DNA from: Tricholoma matsutake
Lineage: Eukaryota > Basidiomycota > Agaricomycetes > Agaricales > Tricholomataceae
Length of the DNA stretch: 64,000 bases
Assembly: GCA_026075535.2 (NCBI GenBank)
Contig: AP026550.1
Coordinates: 6,386,001-6,450,000 of the forward strand
Direction: 5' to 3'
The notes under the pieces are model-generated. The model saw nothing but the letters and a program-made list of their open reading frames with translations. It was not told the DNA's origin and searched no databases. Position 1 is the first letter of the stretch; every line of letters begins with the position of its first letter. Position numbers and translations under genes: made by a program. Shown piece after piece: positions 34,197 through 47,353 of the stretch.

Positions 34197-37100
34197 TTGT
34201 CTGCTTTGGCCCCACATGATCCAGCACCTTTGACTCCTTCTCCTCCAATGGCAACTCCATGTATACCTCCACCACTACCAGGTTCTGTGTCTCATGCAGA
34301 TGTAGCAGATGTCTATGAGTGCAATATTGTACAACTTGACTGCACAGATTCATTGCTTGAGGAACTCATTCCCACAGCTGGATCAGCCAACCCACCTCAT
34401 GAAGCAGTAAACTCCTCACCTCCATCCGCTTTTTCAGCCTCATCTGTCTCCGGAAAATGCCCAATCACTTCTGCAGAATCAGAGTCAGAGAGTGAGATTT
34501 CAGACTCTCATAACTCTCGCACTGCAGAGAATTGTCAACGCAAATGTCTCAAAGCTGGACCCAAGCTTGGATCATCCTGGGCTCATCAGAAACTACTCAA
34601 CAAGAGTGCAGCAGATTGTGCCTTTCACTCATGCATGAATCTACTCAACACATTTCAGGATAAAATCCTTCACGAAAAGCCCCACAATGATCCACATGTG
34701 GAATTTCACTCCACTGATGCTCATGCAGTCTGATGCTCCTCCTGTGCTGAATGGGTGCGACTGTATGACACCCTCCAATGGAATGAACACTGCCACAGTC
34801 AGAGGTGTCAGAAAAGGTGCTTGCAGGGTCTCATTTCAACGTCACTGTTCCAGTTCTTCAAGACAAAGCCTGCCCTTGTCATCAAACAAATACCATCTGT
34901 TAATGTCCCCTGTCCTGGTCTTACATGCAATTCTGATCGCAAGATTGATCAATATCTCTGTCGTGTGTCTGGTAGTGGAGGTGGTGCTCCATTGCATGCC
35001 AAAATTGCACTGGAATTGTGGCCATCAGAAAGCATTCCATGGAGAGATATGAATCCCAAGCAACAGCACATGGTGCTGCATTGTGAAGAACTATCTTTCA
35101 AGTGGAGGAATGTACGTGGTGCAATTGCAGCTGTTTTTTCAATCAGCTGTGTATGCAATGCTCAATTTTGGGGAGACAAGGGACCTGAACCTTGTGAAAG
35201 CTGTGCTTCTCTATGCTCCCTTCATACCTTTCAGGTGGCATTGAATCACAAGATACCTACTGAAGAGAATATGAAGTTTGTACCAAAATCTCATTGCTGC
35301 CTTGAACTCAGAACAATATATCTGAAATACAAAGGTGTCCATCAACTGGTCGAAGAGGCAAGTATCACTGAGCATTTTAACCAGTATTCTTTCTGACTCA
35401 TCTATCCATGTAGAATGATGGGAAGTCACCATGGTTAAAGTTTGCTCAGGGTGTTGTTGATGGAACATTCAAGTGATGTGATGTCCTCCTAGGCATGGTA
35501 GAAGCCATGATGATCAAGACAACATGACTCAGCAAAGGCAAATCACTGAACAACATGAAGTATGCTTCAGGCTTTAATGAGTTCTGCAATGTTCTTGGGT
35601 CCACATCTACTCATGCATACAAAACCTTCTGCAAACATTTTGGTGGTCCTGGAATTTGTAGTATGTGGTACATGGACACATTGGAATATTTGTATTGGAA
35701 GCTATCATCTTATTTGAGTATTCAGACGAACTTGCACTAAACTTCCTCACTTTTGCCCTGGATTTTCTACAGAGAATATTGCTGCCGCCAAGGAGATCCT
35801 TCTGAAGTATGAGTATAATGGTCCTCTAGTGCTCTCCTGGGATGACACCAACCTAGAATTTGCACTATCTGTGTATGAGGAGTCAAAGTCTGTTTTTCTT
35901 GTCCTTGGTGGCACAGATGGTCCTATTCAGGTCACCTCACATGATGAAGTTGAGGCTGTTCTCAGTGATGCAACAGTTCGACTCACTGAGAAGGTAGATT
36001 ATTCTTTTATTCATCGCCATGTTCACTGTCTCACATAGCCATCAGCTTTGCCTGTGGATCCTAAATATTCCCTTACCAAAAATTCCTCCCATCATGGTTG
36101 CCACTGTTGCATGTGGTCCAAAGGATTCAGCCGAGGCCCTCTCACAGATGCACTTCGAGCTTGATGCCCTACTACATGACCATGGTATTCATCCTATCTC
36201 ACTTTCATCTGATGGCACCAAAACCAAATGTCAGATGCAAGACATTATTTGTCAGTTGGCCTCCGACCACTTGGTATTCTCAATTGCCAACCCGACTCCA
36301 GGCTGTGAACTGTGATTCAAAATTCTGCTTGCTTAGTGTCGATATCCTTTCATCAAGGTTCAGGACAGCAAACATGCTGCTAAGACCAGCCAAAATCAGC
36401 TTTTGACTGGTGCATGGAACATTGTTATCTCCAACTTCTTCATTTGCTATTCTCAACTCTGTGAGCTCACAGCAAATCCTCTCAGCCCGCTTTACCTTTG
36501 GGATGCTGAGAACTTGGACAGGCAAGATGACCAGGCAGCAGCAAGACTATTGTCTGCACAAGCTCTTGAATTCAACATGACCTCATATCCAAAGCATTGC
36601 ACACTATCCATCTATCTTTTTATTTTGGGAGAGTTCATAGATGCATGGCAGAATCAGAACATCCCTCATCTTCAGCATGTGAAGATGGTTATGCAAGCTC
36701 AGTTCTTCCTAATGGCCTGGCAAACACATGTTGACAAACATCCCAACTATACTGTCCATATCCAATTCATCTCACATGTGTCTTATGACATATTCCTTAC
36801 TTGCTGTGATAGCCTCTTGTCCTTGATCACCCTCTACCGACAATCCAAAGTATCCTCTATGTCCTTGGCTCCATTCTACTGAACCATGTGAGCACAACTT
36901 TGGAATTGGATGCCAGACAAAAAAAGACTTCAATTATGCCAATACCCTGTACATGCAACCTAAAGTCCAGATTCTCACCATGGGAGCCTTCCAGGAACTT
37001 ACAGCTGAAGAACAATCAAATCAGATAACAGCTGGCTACCATCAAACATACTTCAATGCTGACAACCTTAATCTCCAGTCCTTGATGGTTTATCCTACTG

Positions 37101-39106
37101 ATGCCGAGCTCGCCACAGCCTCTGACCATGCATTCAAGGAAGCCAAACAGCTTCTAGCAACATTGGGTATTGACACAAAGGCCATGTTAGCTCAATATGT
37201 TGAGCTGACACCATTGGTTGCAAAGCAGAAGAAAGCTAGTTCCACTTCCCAACTGCCTTGTACGCTGCATCAGCTTCTCAAATTATATGAATCAGTTTCA
37301 TTCAAATTGGCCAATGAAGAGGATCAGTTCAAAACATTGGAACTCAAAATTGCTGTGGAGGATGTGGAAAGGTCTGTAGCAATGTAGGTCAATTTTAACT
37401 TTCAAGTTGTCCACCGTCTTTGCAGCTGCTCACAGTTGTGGTAGTGAAAATCTCCCAGACACACCAGAATCCATGCATGATGATGTCTGTGTAAGGGGAC
37501 TAGGGGGGGGCCCTGTGTGCTTCTCCTATTTTTTGCATTCATCCTATATTTTCCCTCACTTCATTTCCTTCTATTCTTCATTTTGTATGATTTCTCCTTA
37601 TTTTATTACTAATTTTCCCTTTCTATCACATTTGTGCATGTTGACAGTTTTATATTTAGAGGCAGAGCACCCCTTCTGACATCTACCCCTTGGTATGATG
37701 TCATTCGGCAGCCTTGATCTGCCTATCTCCGCCTTTTCTATTTTTAGACTATTATTTGACTTTTGCGGTCTTCACATATACTGGGCATTGGCAAAGGGGT
37801 CCTTAGAGTTTTCTCTTTGGATTTCCCTTTGCTAGGTGCACCTCCAATCCCTGTACTATGTAGTATAATTTTAACTTTGGATTTCCCTTTGCTAGAGGCT
37901 GAGTGAGGTTGCCCTTATAGTCTGTGCAGCAATATCCCAATACCTGCCAGACTTTGAATTCAGCACCCCTGTCATAGCATCATGTCCTGTGCAGGTGATG
38001 ACTTTTTTGTTCTAACTCTCTTGCAACCTCAGAATTGACCTGTTTGAATCAGGCTATATCTGCACCTCTCGCCCTAGTTACTAATGGTGTGCTTGATATC
38101 CCACTGTTGGTCGCAGAGTGAATGCGGCATCAACCTAAAACAACTGCAAAAGCCATCTGGCAATGTGGCCGTGGTGATTACATTGTCAAGTGTCTGAATG
38201 ACAACCCATCTCTTTGTGAGGCACTCATGAAACGACTCGCCAATGTAGTCCCCACAACTGAGAAGCTCAATGCAACTATGGGTGTTGATCATCGTGTCCG
38301 CCATACTGGTTCATTTACAGCTAATGCTCTGCAAAGTGGCGATACTTGGAATCAGAATAAGACTACCCTTTGTACTGCTTATGCATTGGTAAGCCATCAT
38401 TCATTATGCAGTATTCATGTCTTATTCATTGACCTGCAGAAAATCATCACTCTTCAATGTGATGTCCTTTCACCTCTCCAACATGTTCACAAGAACATGG
38501 TCTGTGCTAATATCAGTACATTAAATCCTCTCTCACCAGGACATTTTGTCATTGCACATGGAAGAGATCATCATTGGTGAAGGTATGGGCTAATCACATT
38601 GATATCAATGGTACTGACAAAATTCTACAGTCATCACAATGTATGCTCAAGGCAATTACAAGGGTGCAAAGGATGAGTGGCTACCAAGCGTGGATAGCAT
38701 TGGTGTTCCATCCTACATCAATGTACAGGCATATTGGCCCTTCACCCACAATATTTTCTCATTACTTGCTTGTTTGACCCTCCACTGTCCCACATTCCTG
38801 CATATCCCTGCCACCCACATGCTGTTCTCATTGGCCACCTGTTCCCAGATCACTTATCAGGATCTCACAACTGCAAATGGGCATCCATTGATCCTCATCA
38901 ACCTCTGTTCTTTCTTGTTAGGCATGTTCCAGACACTGAGTGCACAATCTGGCATCATCAAGACACTTGTGAACAACCTCATCAAGCAGCTCAAATCCTC
39001 GAAAAATGCTGCAAGGGAGAATGTAGTGCCAGATCATGTTTTGGGGCCTGAGGCTGAGGAGAGCAGTGAATTGGATGAAGAATCAGTCGAGAAACAAAAT
39101 CAATAA
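34197..39106 (+). pseudogene. Putative DDE transposase of a Ulp1-carrying Agaricomycete transposon, decayed
   Basis: A Pro/Ser-rich N-terminus (34197-34700) is followed by a Cys/His cluster (CSSCAEW ... HCHSQRC), CPGLTC, then LSWDDTNLEFALSVYEE (35832-35880), SLSSDGTKTK (about 36205) and HSTEPCEHNFGIGCQTKKDF (about 36868-36925). The spaced Asp, Asp and Glu could be a DDE triad; this is inference. Further conserved blocks are RQDDQAAARLLSAQALEF and ITAGYHQTYFNADNLNLQSL. I recognise the set from repeated unannotated Agaricomycete proteins, not from KDZ or Plavaka. Frames shift often and TGA stops are frequent. A solo LTR interrupts the tail at 37490. The part after it (38122-39106: KAIWQCGRGDYIVKCLND; acidic end EAEESSELDEE) may be a separate exon set. 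Confidence 0.5.
37490..37919 (+). mobile_element. Solo LTR of the B/C gypsy family
   Basis: 430 bp, starts TGTAAGGGGACTAGG and ends TTGCCCTTATA, flanked by the 5-bp duplication GTCTG (37485-37489 and 37920-37924). No internal region is attached, so it is the product of LTR-LTR recombination after an insertion into the DDE/Ulp1 transposon. Confidence 0.93.
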
Positions 39107-39146
39107 ACACAGCTGTGGTGATTATCTGTCATGCATATGAAACATA

Positions 39147-39265
39147 GCCAGTAGTGGCATCCGATCCCTCATGCATATGAGACCTAGTCAGTAGCAATGT
39201 CTGATCCCCCATGTGTACGAGCTCGGTCGGTAGCAATGTCTGATCCCACATATGTATGGATTCTG
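39147..39265 (+). repeat. Short tandem repeat, 39-40 bp, three units
   Basis: Units start at 39147, 39187 and 39226 with GTCAGTAGCAATGTCTGATCC or close variants. It lies just after the end of the DDE/Ulp1 frame. Confidence 0.75.
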
Positions 39266-40875
39266 TGTGAAGTGATAGGTCCAAGACAAACTGCTGACAA
39301 ATTGGGTCAAAATCTGTGTGACGAAAAGGGCCAAAAACTGGTGATTTTGGATCAGACATATGACAGCATAAGCTGGTGTCCTGTACAAGTGCCAGCCTGG
39401 ACAAACAGAATGGCTCGATCAAGCCCTCCTAAATCACCAACCCCACTGCCGTATTCCACCCTTTCCTTTCACTGTGCTCACCACCCTGTGGATGTTGGGT
39501 CAGGGAACAGGTCTGGCACCATTGCTTTTTTGGCATCTCAGTTATGCTGTTGACATGCTAGGCTACCAGAACAAACATTGCTTACTGGTCATGGATTTTT
39601 TCAGGCAAAAATACCAACAAGAGCATGACCAAATCTGCCGTCACCACCACAGCATTCAAACCAGGTGCCAAAGTGACGAAAGGTATAAGAACTGATATGT
39701 TAGTTCTCAACTTCACTTGTCGCTCAACCCTCCTAAATTATAATACCTTGTTTTTGTGCAATCTTCCATCCACTTCTCATCCTGCCCAACACTCAACATG
39801 CTCCTCATTCTCTCTCATCTCTCCATTATCTTTTTTGCCCCTACCTGGGTCCAATTCTTGATGGCTTCAAATCCTCAACAAACATGCTGAGTATCACTCA
39901 GAAACTCTCCACAGCTAATGCACTCAAAATTATTTAGATGCAACCCCCTGCTGATTTCATCCTGCAAGTTGTCAAAGTACAGAATCCAAAGAGTATACAC
40001 ATTTGGAACCCCAAAAGGAAAAGGAAAATTGCTGTGTCTCTTGCTGTCAATGCATTCTGGCAGTGTCGTCCTCTCTCCCCTTCAACAAGCTTCAACATTG
40101 GTTCCACCCATGCCACTTCCAATTCCCTCTCCCCCTTGTGTTGTCACATTCATCACTGCCACGGCAGTTCTGGTACCACACTTCATGGCAAATCTCCAGG
40201 TCATACATGTATACCATGGCAAACTATACTTAGCATGAGACTCCTGTACCCAGATGTTCTCCCACTGTTTTGAAGGATCTGCAAGCAATTCAATGGTGGA
40301 GGAATCCTCGTCAAGAGGGGCATTGGGCCTGTGGCATTCCTTGGAGATTGGAACAGAGATGAGTTAAAGGCTGAACCAAGCATGTGTTGGCATTGTTGTG
40401 TGAGTCCTGTAGTGTTGATGTGAGGGACCTGTGCACATGGTTGGAAAATGTGTAGAACAGGTCATATATGTTCTTAAGTGCTTTATCAGCCATCATTTCT
40501 TTGAAGTGTTGAATGTGGCTTGCAAACAGGATGCCTTGCAGTTAAAAGAATTAGTGGGAGAGGAAGGAGAGAAAATGGAACAATGCTAGGATGCACAAAT
40601 GTTCTCATTTGGCAGCAAGAGTATGTTTTTGGGACAAGGAATACTGAGTTGGAAGAATCAAGACATTGTTGGACAGTGTCACAAAGGTTGGAGTGCAAGG
40701 AAAAATGGCTGATATCCTAATGTCAGGTCCAGGGCATGGAGGGCCACTACTGTTGGCCAGATAGGACACTTGGTTGTGGGGTGTTAGTCTGATGAAGATC
40801 ATCACTGGCTGGATATTGAGGTGAAGGTGTAGAACATGGGTGCATGTAATCATGTTTCTAGAAAGTACAGGCGGG
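39266..40875. other. Gene-less stretch with unrecognised short frames
   Basis: Several frames of 60-118 codons on both strands (for example 39938-40273, with a Lys/Arg-rich patch NPKRKRK) show no family. No repeat relation to other parts of the window was noticed. Confidence 0.3.
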
Positions 40876-41505
40876 TTCGTCGATGCCTCCACTTGTACAA
40901 CCTGGTTCTGATGAGATGCCAGAACCCCACCTGTGAATCGCTCCCTCTGAATTAGAAGCCTTACGAGTCTTTATTGACGAAAACGTCTGCTCAGGTTTCA
41001 TCCACCCATCCAAGTCTCCGCATGGCGCTCCAATTCTCTTCATCAAGAAGAAGGACAGTAGTCTCTGACTTTGTGTCGACTATCAAGGACTTAACCATCT
41101 TACAAAGAAAGACTGCTACCCACTTCCTCTCATTTCCGACCTCCTTGACTCTCCCCGCAAAGCCCGCTTATTCACCAAGATAGACTTGCAGCATGCTTAT
41201 CACCTAGTCCACATCGCTGATGGTGATGAGTGGAAAACTACTTTCCACACCCGCTATGGATCCTTTGAGTGGTTGGTGGTTCCCTTTGGACTCACTAATG
41301 CACCTGCAGCTTTCCAGCAGTTTATGAATGACATCTTCAGCGACATGCTGGATGTTTGTGTCATTGTATACCTCAACGACATCCTAATCTATTCAGACAA
41401 CAAGTCCCAGCATGGGGCTCACGTCAAAGAAGTCCTCTGTCATCTCCGGAAAAATGGACTTTATGCCTCTTGTCGAGAGGAGCCAGAGCTTCTACAAACA
41501 TGGCT
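40876..41505 (+). pseudogene. Ty3/gypsy reverse transcriptase fragment
   Basis: RT palm and fingers only: [56 protein letters not shown], then the active site YLND at 41369-41380 (Asp to Asn, AAC in a CpG-derived context). It lacks LTRs, gag, RNaseH and integrase. The right edge joins copia gag sequence directly. Sequence differs from A, B/C and E, so this is a fourth gypsy lineage. Confidence 0.85.
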
Positions 41506-42680
41506 CCTTAGCCCCTCTTACTGACAATGAAGTCGAGAAGCATGAAGAATCTCAGGATACCTATGATCAACACCAGGCAGCTGTTTGCAAAGTCATTTAC
41601 AGGACTGTTGACAAAACTACATTCCTCCAGGTCAAAAATGAGCCCACCGCTGCAGCTATGTGGAAGAAAGTTTCCTCCATACATGCTGACAAGGGTAGCC
41701 TATACGAAACAAACCTACTTATGCAACTTCAGATAGTGTTTCAAGGTCCGGTCTTTTGCTGTTTTGCTGTATCTCAGCAATGACTGGATGAAGTCATTTT
41801 GTCAAAGAGAGGACCCCCCATTATTTTCACTTCTCTATCCATGATTAAAATTTGTGATTATATTGACAATCACTGACCAGAATCCTTATGTTCCAGAGAT
41901 GACCCCCCAGTCTCTGGCTGGATCTATCTGCTCAAATATTTTCATGATTTTATCTTATTGTTTGAGGTAGTAGGAGGCAGTTTAAATTTTTAAAAAGACT
42001 GCAAAAGACTGCAACCCAACTGGTCCTTGAAACACTAACTTCAGAACACTTGTTATGCTGAGGGACAGAGCATGAGGGATCATATTGTGAAAATGACAGA
42101 ATTGAGGGAATGGCTAGCCAAAATGAACACACCGGTATCCAATGAGTCCTTTGTGTCATATCTTTGCACCTTGCTCTCACTTGCACCATCTTTCCAAACT
42201 CTATTCACTACTCTCAGTGCTATGGTGCATCAAATGGGGAAGAAGCTTACCCCTACTGATGTGATCTGGCATCTTACCAAAGAGGTGACATCAGCTGAGA
42301 TTGAGGACAATATCAATAAGTCAAATGCGGGCTATGCTCGCGGCTACATCCAAGGCCAGAGATGGGAAGAGGAAGGACAAGGACAAGTTAAAGTCAAAGT
42401 CTTCAAAAAATGATGACATCCTTTGCACTAATGCAAATTGCTCAGAACCTGCAACAATCTGACCATTTTCCGCACTTCTAACCCGATTCCTTCCACCTTT
42501 GTTCTGGCTGCCTTGCACTGCTCACACATACCAAGGATCAGTGTTGGCAGAAAGGGGGAGGAAAAGAGGGTCAGGCTCCTGATTGGTGGTCAAAACAGAC
42601 AAAGGGGAAACAAGCTAGCACCAGCATTGTGGAGAACACTCCTAAAAGTGATGAAACTGAGAATTACACTATGCTCACCT
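41506..42680 (+). pseudogene. gag: Ty1/copia gag, interrupted
   Basis: Left part 41506-41750: [37 protein letters not shown]. About 300 bp of unrelated DNA (41751-42055) interrupts it. Right part 42060-42360: MRDHIVKMTELREWLAKM and SNESFVSYLCTLLSLAPS, both gag blocks of basidiomycete copia. The zinc knuckle (CTNANCS ...) near 42430 is itself split by about 85 bp before the remaining HT...CWQK part near 42525. Gag is therefore broken at least twice. Confidence 0.75.
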
Positions 42681-42699
42681 ACCATGTCCCAGACGATCC

Positions 42700-44284
42700 A
42701 ACAGCCCTAGTATGCACCTCAGATTTTAGCTCCGAATGCCATGCCATCTCTAATCATACTGGAACAATCCTCGATAGTGGTGCCAGTCGTCACTTTTCAC
42801 CAGATTGCTCATGATTCCTGAGTTATGAGGAACTTGTTAGCCCCAAGCCTATAAGAGCTCCAGATGGATGAACATTCAGCACAGTTGGCAAAGGAGATAT
42901 TCAGGTCAAGCTGCCCAATGGGGATCAAAAACTGACCCTGATTATGCTGAATAATGCATACTACACACCACATATGGCATTCACTCTGATGTCTGTATCT
43001 TGTGTTGACTGAGCAGGATTCTCCCTTTTTATCAAAGGTGGTACCTGTGTTATATGAAGCCCAAAGTTGAATATTATTGGATGCATTCCTCAAGTTCAAG
43101 GGCTCTACTGTGTCAGTGACTCTACTTCACCACATACACATGTTGCTGGTGCTGCTGTCAAACAAATCTCAATTAACGAGCTTCATCAATGGATGGGGCA
43201 CATAAATCATGAGGACTTATGGTGTATGGTGGAAAATGGAATAGTAACCAGCATAAACCTTGACATGTCATCAAAGCCAGAATTTTGTGAAGCCTGCATT
43301 AAAGCAAGGGCAACTTGTAAGCCATTTCCCAAGGAGAGCAAGACCAAGTACAAATCTTATGGCGATAAAGTCATGAGCAATGTCTGGGGTCCAGCATCTG
43401 TGGAGTCCATTGGAGGGAACCATTACTACAACCTCTATCAAGACCAGTGCAGCCACAAAGAAGTCGTGTACTTTATGAAGAATAAGTCAGAGACATTCCA
43501 TGACTACAAGAAATACAAGGCTTGGGTAAAAGTCCAGAGGGGTGCTCCTCTTCAAACTTTTGGTTGTGATTGAGGTGGTGAATTTATGCCCAAAGAATTT
43601 ACTGAACACCTAGAAAATGCTGGAATGGTTCAACACCTCATGGTCCATGACTCCCCAGCCTCAGATGGTGCCGCCAAATGAGCTAACTGAACACACATTG
43701 ATGGTGCTCAAGCTATGATGGATGCAGCTGGACTCCCAAAGAATTTTTGGGCAGAGGCGGTCCATCACCATGTTTGGATCCGGGTACCTACTTGCACACT
43801 TCCTAATATGAAGACATTGCACAAAATTGGGACAGGGAAGAAACCAGATTTATCTGCTGTACATCCCTGGGGTTGTAAGGCATGGGTGAAGTGGCCTGAT
43901 GTAGGGAAACTTGAGCCTAGGGCCCAGGAGTGCCATTTTGTGGGCATTGACAATGAGTTGAAGGGATATAGGATTTACTGGCCTGGAATGAACTGTGTCA
44001 GCATCGAAAGGGATGTTTACTTCAACAAGAGCGAGGCATTAGAACCTGAGGAAGCTCCAGTTGAGGGGGGGAATGATAGATTCACCAACAAGAATCATCC
44101 CCAGTCATCCAACACCTCTCGAAACGATCCGGAACCCTCACAACCTGTTGAAAATGTGCCGAATATGTTGAATAAGACACTTGAACCTGAAAATGTCGAA
44201 AATGTGCCCAAAATTCACCCAGAAGTACCTGAAATGCCACCAGAAACCCCTATTCCTGCTCCACACCAGAGATCTGGACGATGA
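42700..44284 (+). pseudogene. pol: Copia protease, GAG-pre-integrase and integrase
   Basis: Protease motif ILDSGASRHFSP (about 42770-42805). The pre-integrase knuckle region is HQWMGHINHEDLW ... FCEACIKARA (43185-43310). The integrase core is degraded: VWGPASVESIGGNHYYNLYQDQ (43382), FGCD*GGEF (43558-43590) and NFWAEAVHHHVWIRVPT (43740). A Pro/Glu/Asn-rich linker ends at 44284. Stops are mostly TGA (for example 42812, 43010, 43571). The integrase core is shorter than usual, so an internal deletion is likely near 43680. Confidence 0.85.
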
Positions 44285-44589
44285 AACTCTCTCACTGGAC
44301 TTCCCCAGTATGACAAAAGTCAATTCAGCTGTGGAAAACGCCAGTGCGTTGCACCATTACGTGTTAGTGCCAGCACCACCAAAGTTGTTGGTTTTGAAGG
44401 GGCTTTCATGCTGGAAGAGGAAGGTTTGTTGGAACCAGGGGGAGTGGAGCTGAATATAGATAAAACTGAGTGGTTTGGGGAAATAATAGAGCAGGCAATG
44501 GTGATAAGTGAAGATGAACTGTTGATAGGTTGTCTCCTTGGCTCAAAGGCCAATTCACCATTACAACCACATTCTAATCACATCGGCTA

Positions 44590-45716
44590 ACTCCTACAAT
44601 GTCCCAGAAGCAGTGTGACCACTCTCAACCAAGTCTACCAAGCGTGATATCGTATTGACCACATCAAAACATCACCAGTAACATTGATCATACTTAGAAA
44701 CCACATCACACAACTTTAGGACTACCTCAAAACACCCTAAGATCCCTCTGAATGAACATCAAGTATCCCCAATCAACTTTGAACAACTGTGACCGTGATC
44801 GAACATTGTCGACCATTGTCGACCATTGTCAAGCATTATTGATCGACATCATGAAACTATGAGCAACATCGGGCGCCGCATTCATTATCTAAATGGTGGA
44901 ATACCATGTGCCAGGGAGTATTCCAACTCGTGCTCAAACCTGCTGATAGTAGGTCAGCCTCATTCCAAGTCCCTATCGTGTACAGAACCTGCTGGATGGA
45001 TTATTGCAACACTTAGCGTGGTTTATACACAAAGGACAGTCTCCTTTTAGTTCTTTCCCTTTATTACTCCTTCGTCATATGATATATCTCTTTCTTGTTT
45101 GGATCCTAGTCTCATTTTGGCCTCGTGTCTTAACTCATATCTTTTGCCTCATGTTCTTACACATGTTTCTTATACCATTTTAGGAACTTTCTCTTAAAAC
45201 ATATAGAACTCTGTAGTATCTACTGGGGAATACAAGAAATCATCTTCACATATCGCCTCGTATAAAGTTCTAAGAATCCAATCTATCCTCTAAACAATCT
45301 AAACTTCTATGAGTTTTCTCGATCAACAAGAAACCTCTGCAACCATCGTCATCCTTGATTGACTTTCAATCCTCTTATTGTTAGCACTAGTAACCACTCT
45401 GACACTTCATAGCCATTGGCTATAGCCTTCATATACTATCGATCCACCAAAAAGTCCTTGGAATTCCCACATTGACCCTCGATGATAAACATCATTTGTC
45501 ATTGATCTCGTCAATCCTCTTCAATATTGACCGATACTCCATTGGACCACGCCAAACACCTTCCGCTCTTATAGAACTACCTTTATGACTAGTACCAACT
45601 AGTTGTCTTCCCTTTGGTTGGACCATGAACATTCAGAATGCCTCGCATCCTTCCTATGACTTGTGTAAATATCATCGGCAGTTTTGGTGATTTTCCCAGG
45701 TTGAGTATCATCACTG
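44590..45716. other. Non-coding segment between copia integrase and RT
   Basis: About 1.1 kb lacking copia coding signal, between a linker that ends near SNHIG (44587) and RT that begins LTEALGGDEHSAW (45720). It contains the short repeat GACCATTGTC (44808-44835). Probably an insertion, but I found neither target duplication nor inverted ends. Confidence 0.4.
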
Positions 45717-45719
45717 TCT

Positions 45720-47235
45720 TTGACTGAGGCATTAGGCGGTGATGAGCACTCAGCTTGGTCCAATGCGATCAATGCAGAACTTACCCAAATGGAGAAGGTC
45801 AACACCTGGGTACCCATAATTCCACCTCGAGACGCCAACATCATTCCAAGTTGTTACGTCTTTCACTGCAAATGTAATGAGACAGGCAATATTGTCCATT
45901 ACAAGGCCCATCTTGTCATCAAAGGCTTCAAACAGCAATTCGGTGTTGATTACATTGAAATGTTTGCTCCAACAGTTCATCCACCTACACTCCAAATCCT
46001 CTTGTCATTTGCAGCTCAAAAAGGCGATGCTGTTCATCATTGTGATGTGAATAACACGTACCTCCACTCCCACCTACAAGACAATATCACCCTATCCTTC
46101 AAACTTCCTCTCAAATACAAACAATTCTGTGAATTACCACTGGAACTCAAGGACAAGCCCAACATAGTCTGCAGATGGCTTGTATCAGTTTACGGGTCAA
46201 AACAGGGAGCTCACAATTGGTATGCTGAAGTGAAGAGGTTTTTCACTGATCTAGGATATTCAGTTTTGGTTGCAGATGAGGCTGTATTCCACAAAATTGA
46301 TGGTAACAAGTACACAATCATTGCCATTGCCACTGACAATTTCACCGTGATCGCGGATTCCACCGAGAGCACTAACGATCTGATTCAGAAGCAACTTCTG
46401 GAATGCTTTGAAATCTCAGACCTTGGTCCTATTAATTGGCTACTTGGAGTCAGCATCACTCAAGACACCACAGCCCATACATTTTTGTTGGGACAGCAAG
46501 CTTATATTGAACAAATCCTTGGTCATTTTGGCCTTGAGAATGATCCCACAGCTGTCACACCAATGGAGGTAGGACTCAATCTCAACCCTGATTCACCCCA
46601 CCTTTCACCTACTTTACTTACTCCTGCTGAGAAAACCAAGTATTGCGAGATGATTGGTTGCCTCATGTACACCACCATCATGACACATCCAGATATTGCA
46701 TTTGCAGTTTCCACTCTTTCCCAATATCTCAATGCACCTCACACCACCCATCTTCAAGCAGTCACTCGAATTTTTTGTTATCTCTCTGGCACAAAGGATT
46801 TTAAACTCATTCTTGGGGGGTCCCATTCTGCTATTGCTGGGTATTCGGATGCAGATTGGGCTTCACAGATCCACCGCCACTCAATTTCCAGATTCACCTT
46901 CTTTGTTGGTGTTGGGGCTGTCTCCTGGAGCTTGAAGAAGCAACTGATCATCACCCTCAAGTACAGAGGCTGAATATGTCACCCTCACCCACTCCTCAAA
47001 GGATATTATTTGGATTCATAAATTACTTACTGAACTTTCTTCTATTTTTACCTTTACAGTACCAACTTCTCTTTTCTGCAATAACCAGGGCGCTGTCTGC
47101 CTTTCAAAGGATTCTACTTTCCATGGCTGCACCAAACATATCAATGTGCACTTCCATTTTATCTGTCAAACCATCTCTCTCAGTCACATTGCGTTGCAGT
47201 ATTGTCCTACCAACAACATGATCACAGACCACCAC
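45720..47235 (+). pseudogene. pol: Copia reverse transcriptase and RNaseH
   Basis: A 417-codon open stretch from 45720: WSNAINAELTQMEKVNTW, HYKAHLVIKGFKQQFGVDY, DVNNTYLHSHL, VSVYGSKQGAHNWYAE. The active-site segment reads ATDN at 46329-46340 where Agaricomycete copia RTs carry ATDD. Then LGPINWLLGVSI, YCEMIGCLMYTTIMTHPDIAFAVS, and RNaseH IAGYSDADWASQ. A frameshift near 46963 precedes STEAEYVTL and CNNQGAVCLSKDS. The end degrades at 47235, before the usual DIFTK-type terminus. No LTR was found on either side. Confidence 0.9.
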
Positions 47236-47353
47236 TGAGGTGTAAGTCCCATTACTTTACTTTGTTATATTCTTTACTTACTTTGTAGTAGTACAACATT
47301 ATTCTTCTAGGTACTACTACTCAATATATTTAGTGTTTGACCACCACTGAGGT
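47226..47353 (+). repeat. 15-bp direct repeat around about 98 bp
   Basis: GACCACCACTGAGGT occurs at 47226 and 47339; a shared CATTATTCTTCTAG follows at about 47300 and 47360. It looks like local duplication at the truncated copia 3' end. Confidence 0.6.

Noticed and set aside
32646..39106. KDZ transposon
   Set aside because: I could not find KDZ signature blocks; the Asp/Asp/Glu blocks here have a different sequence context.
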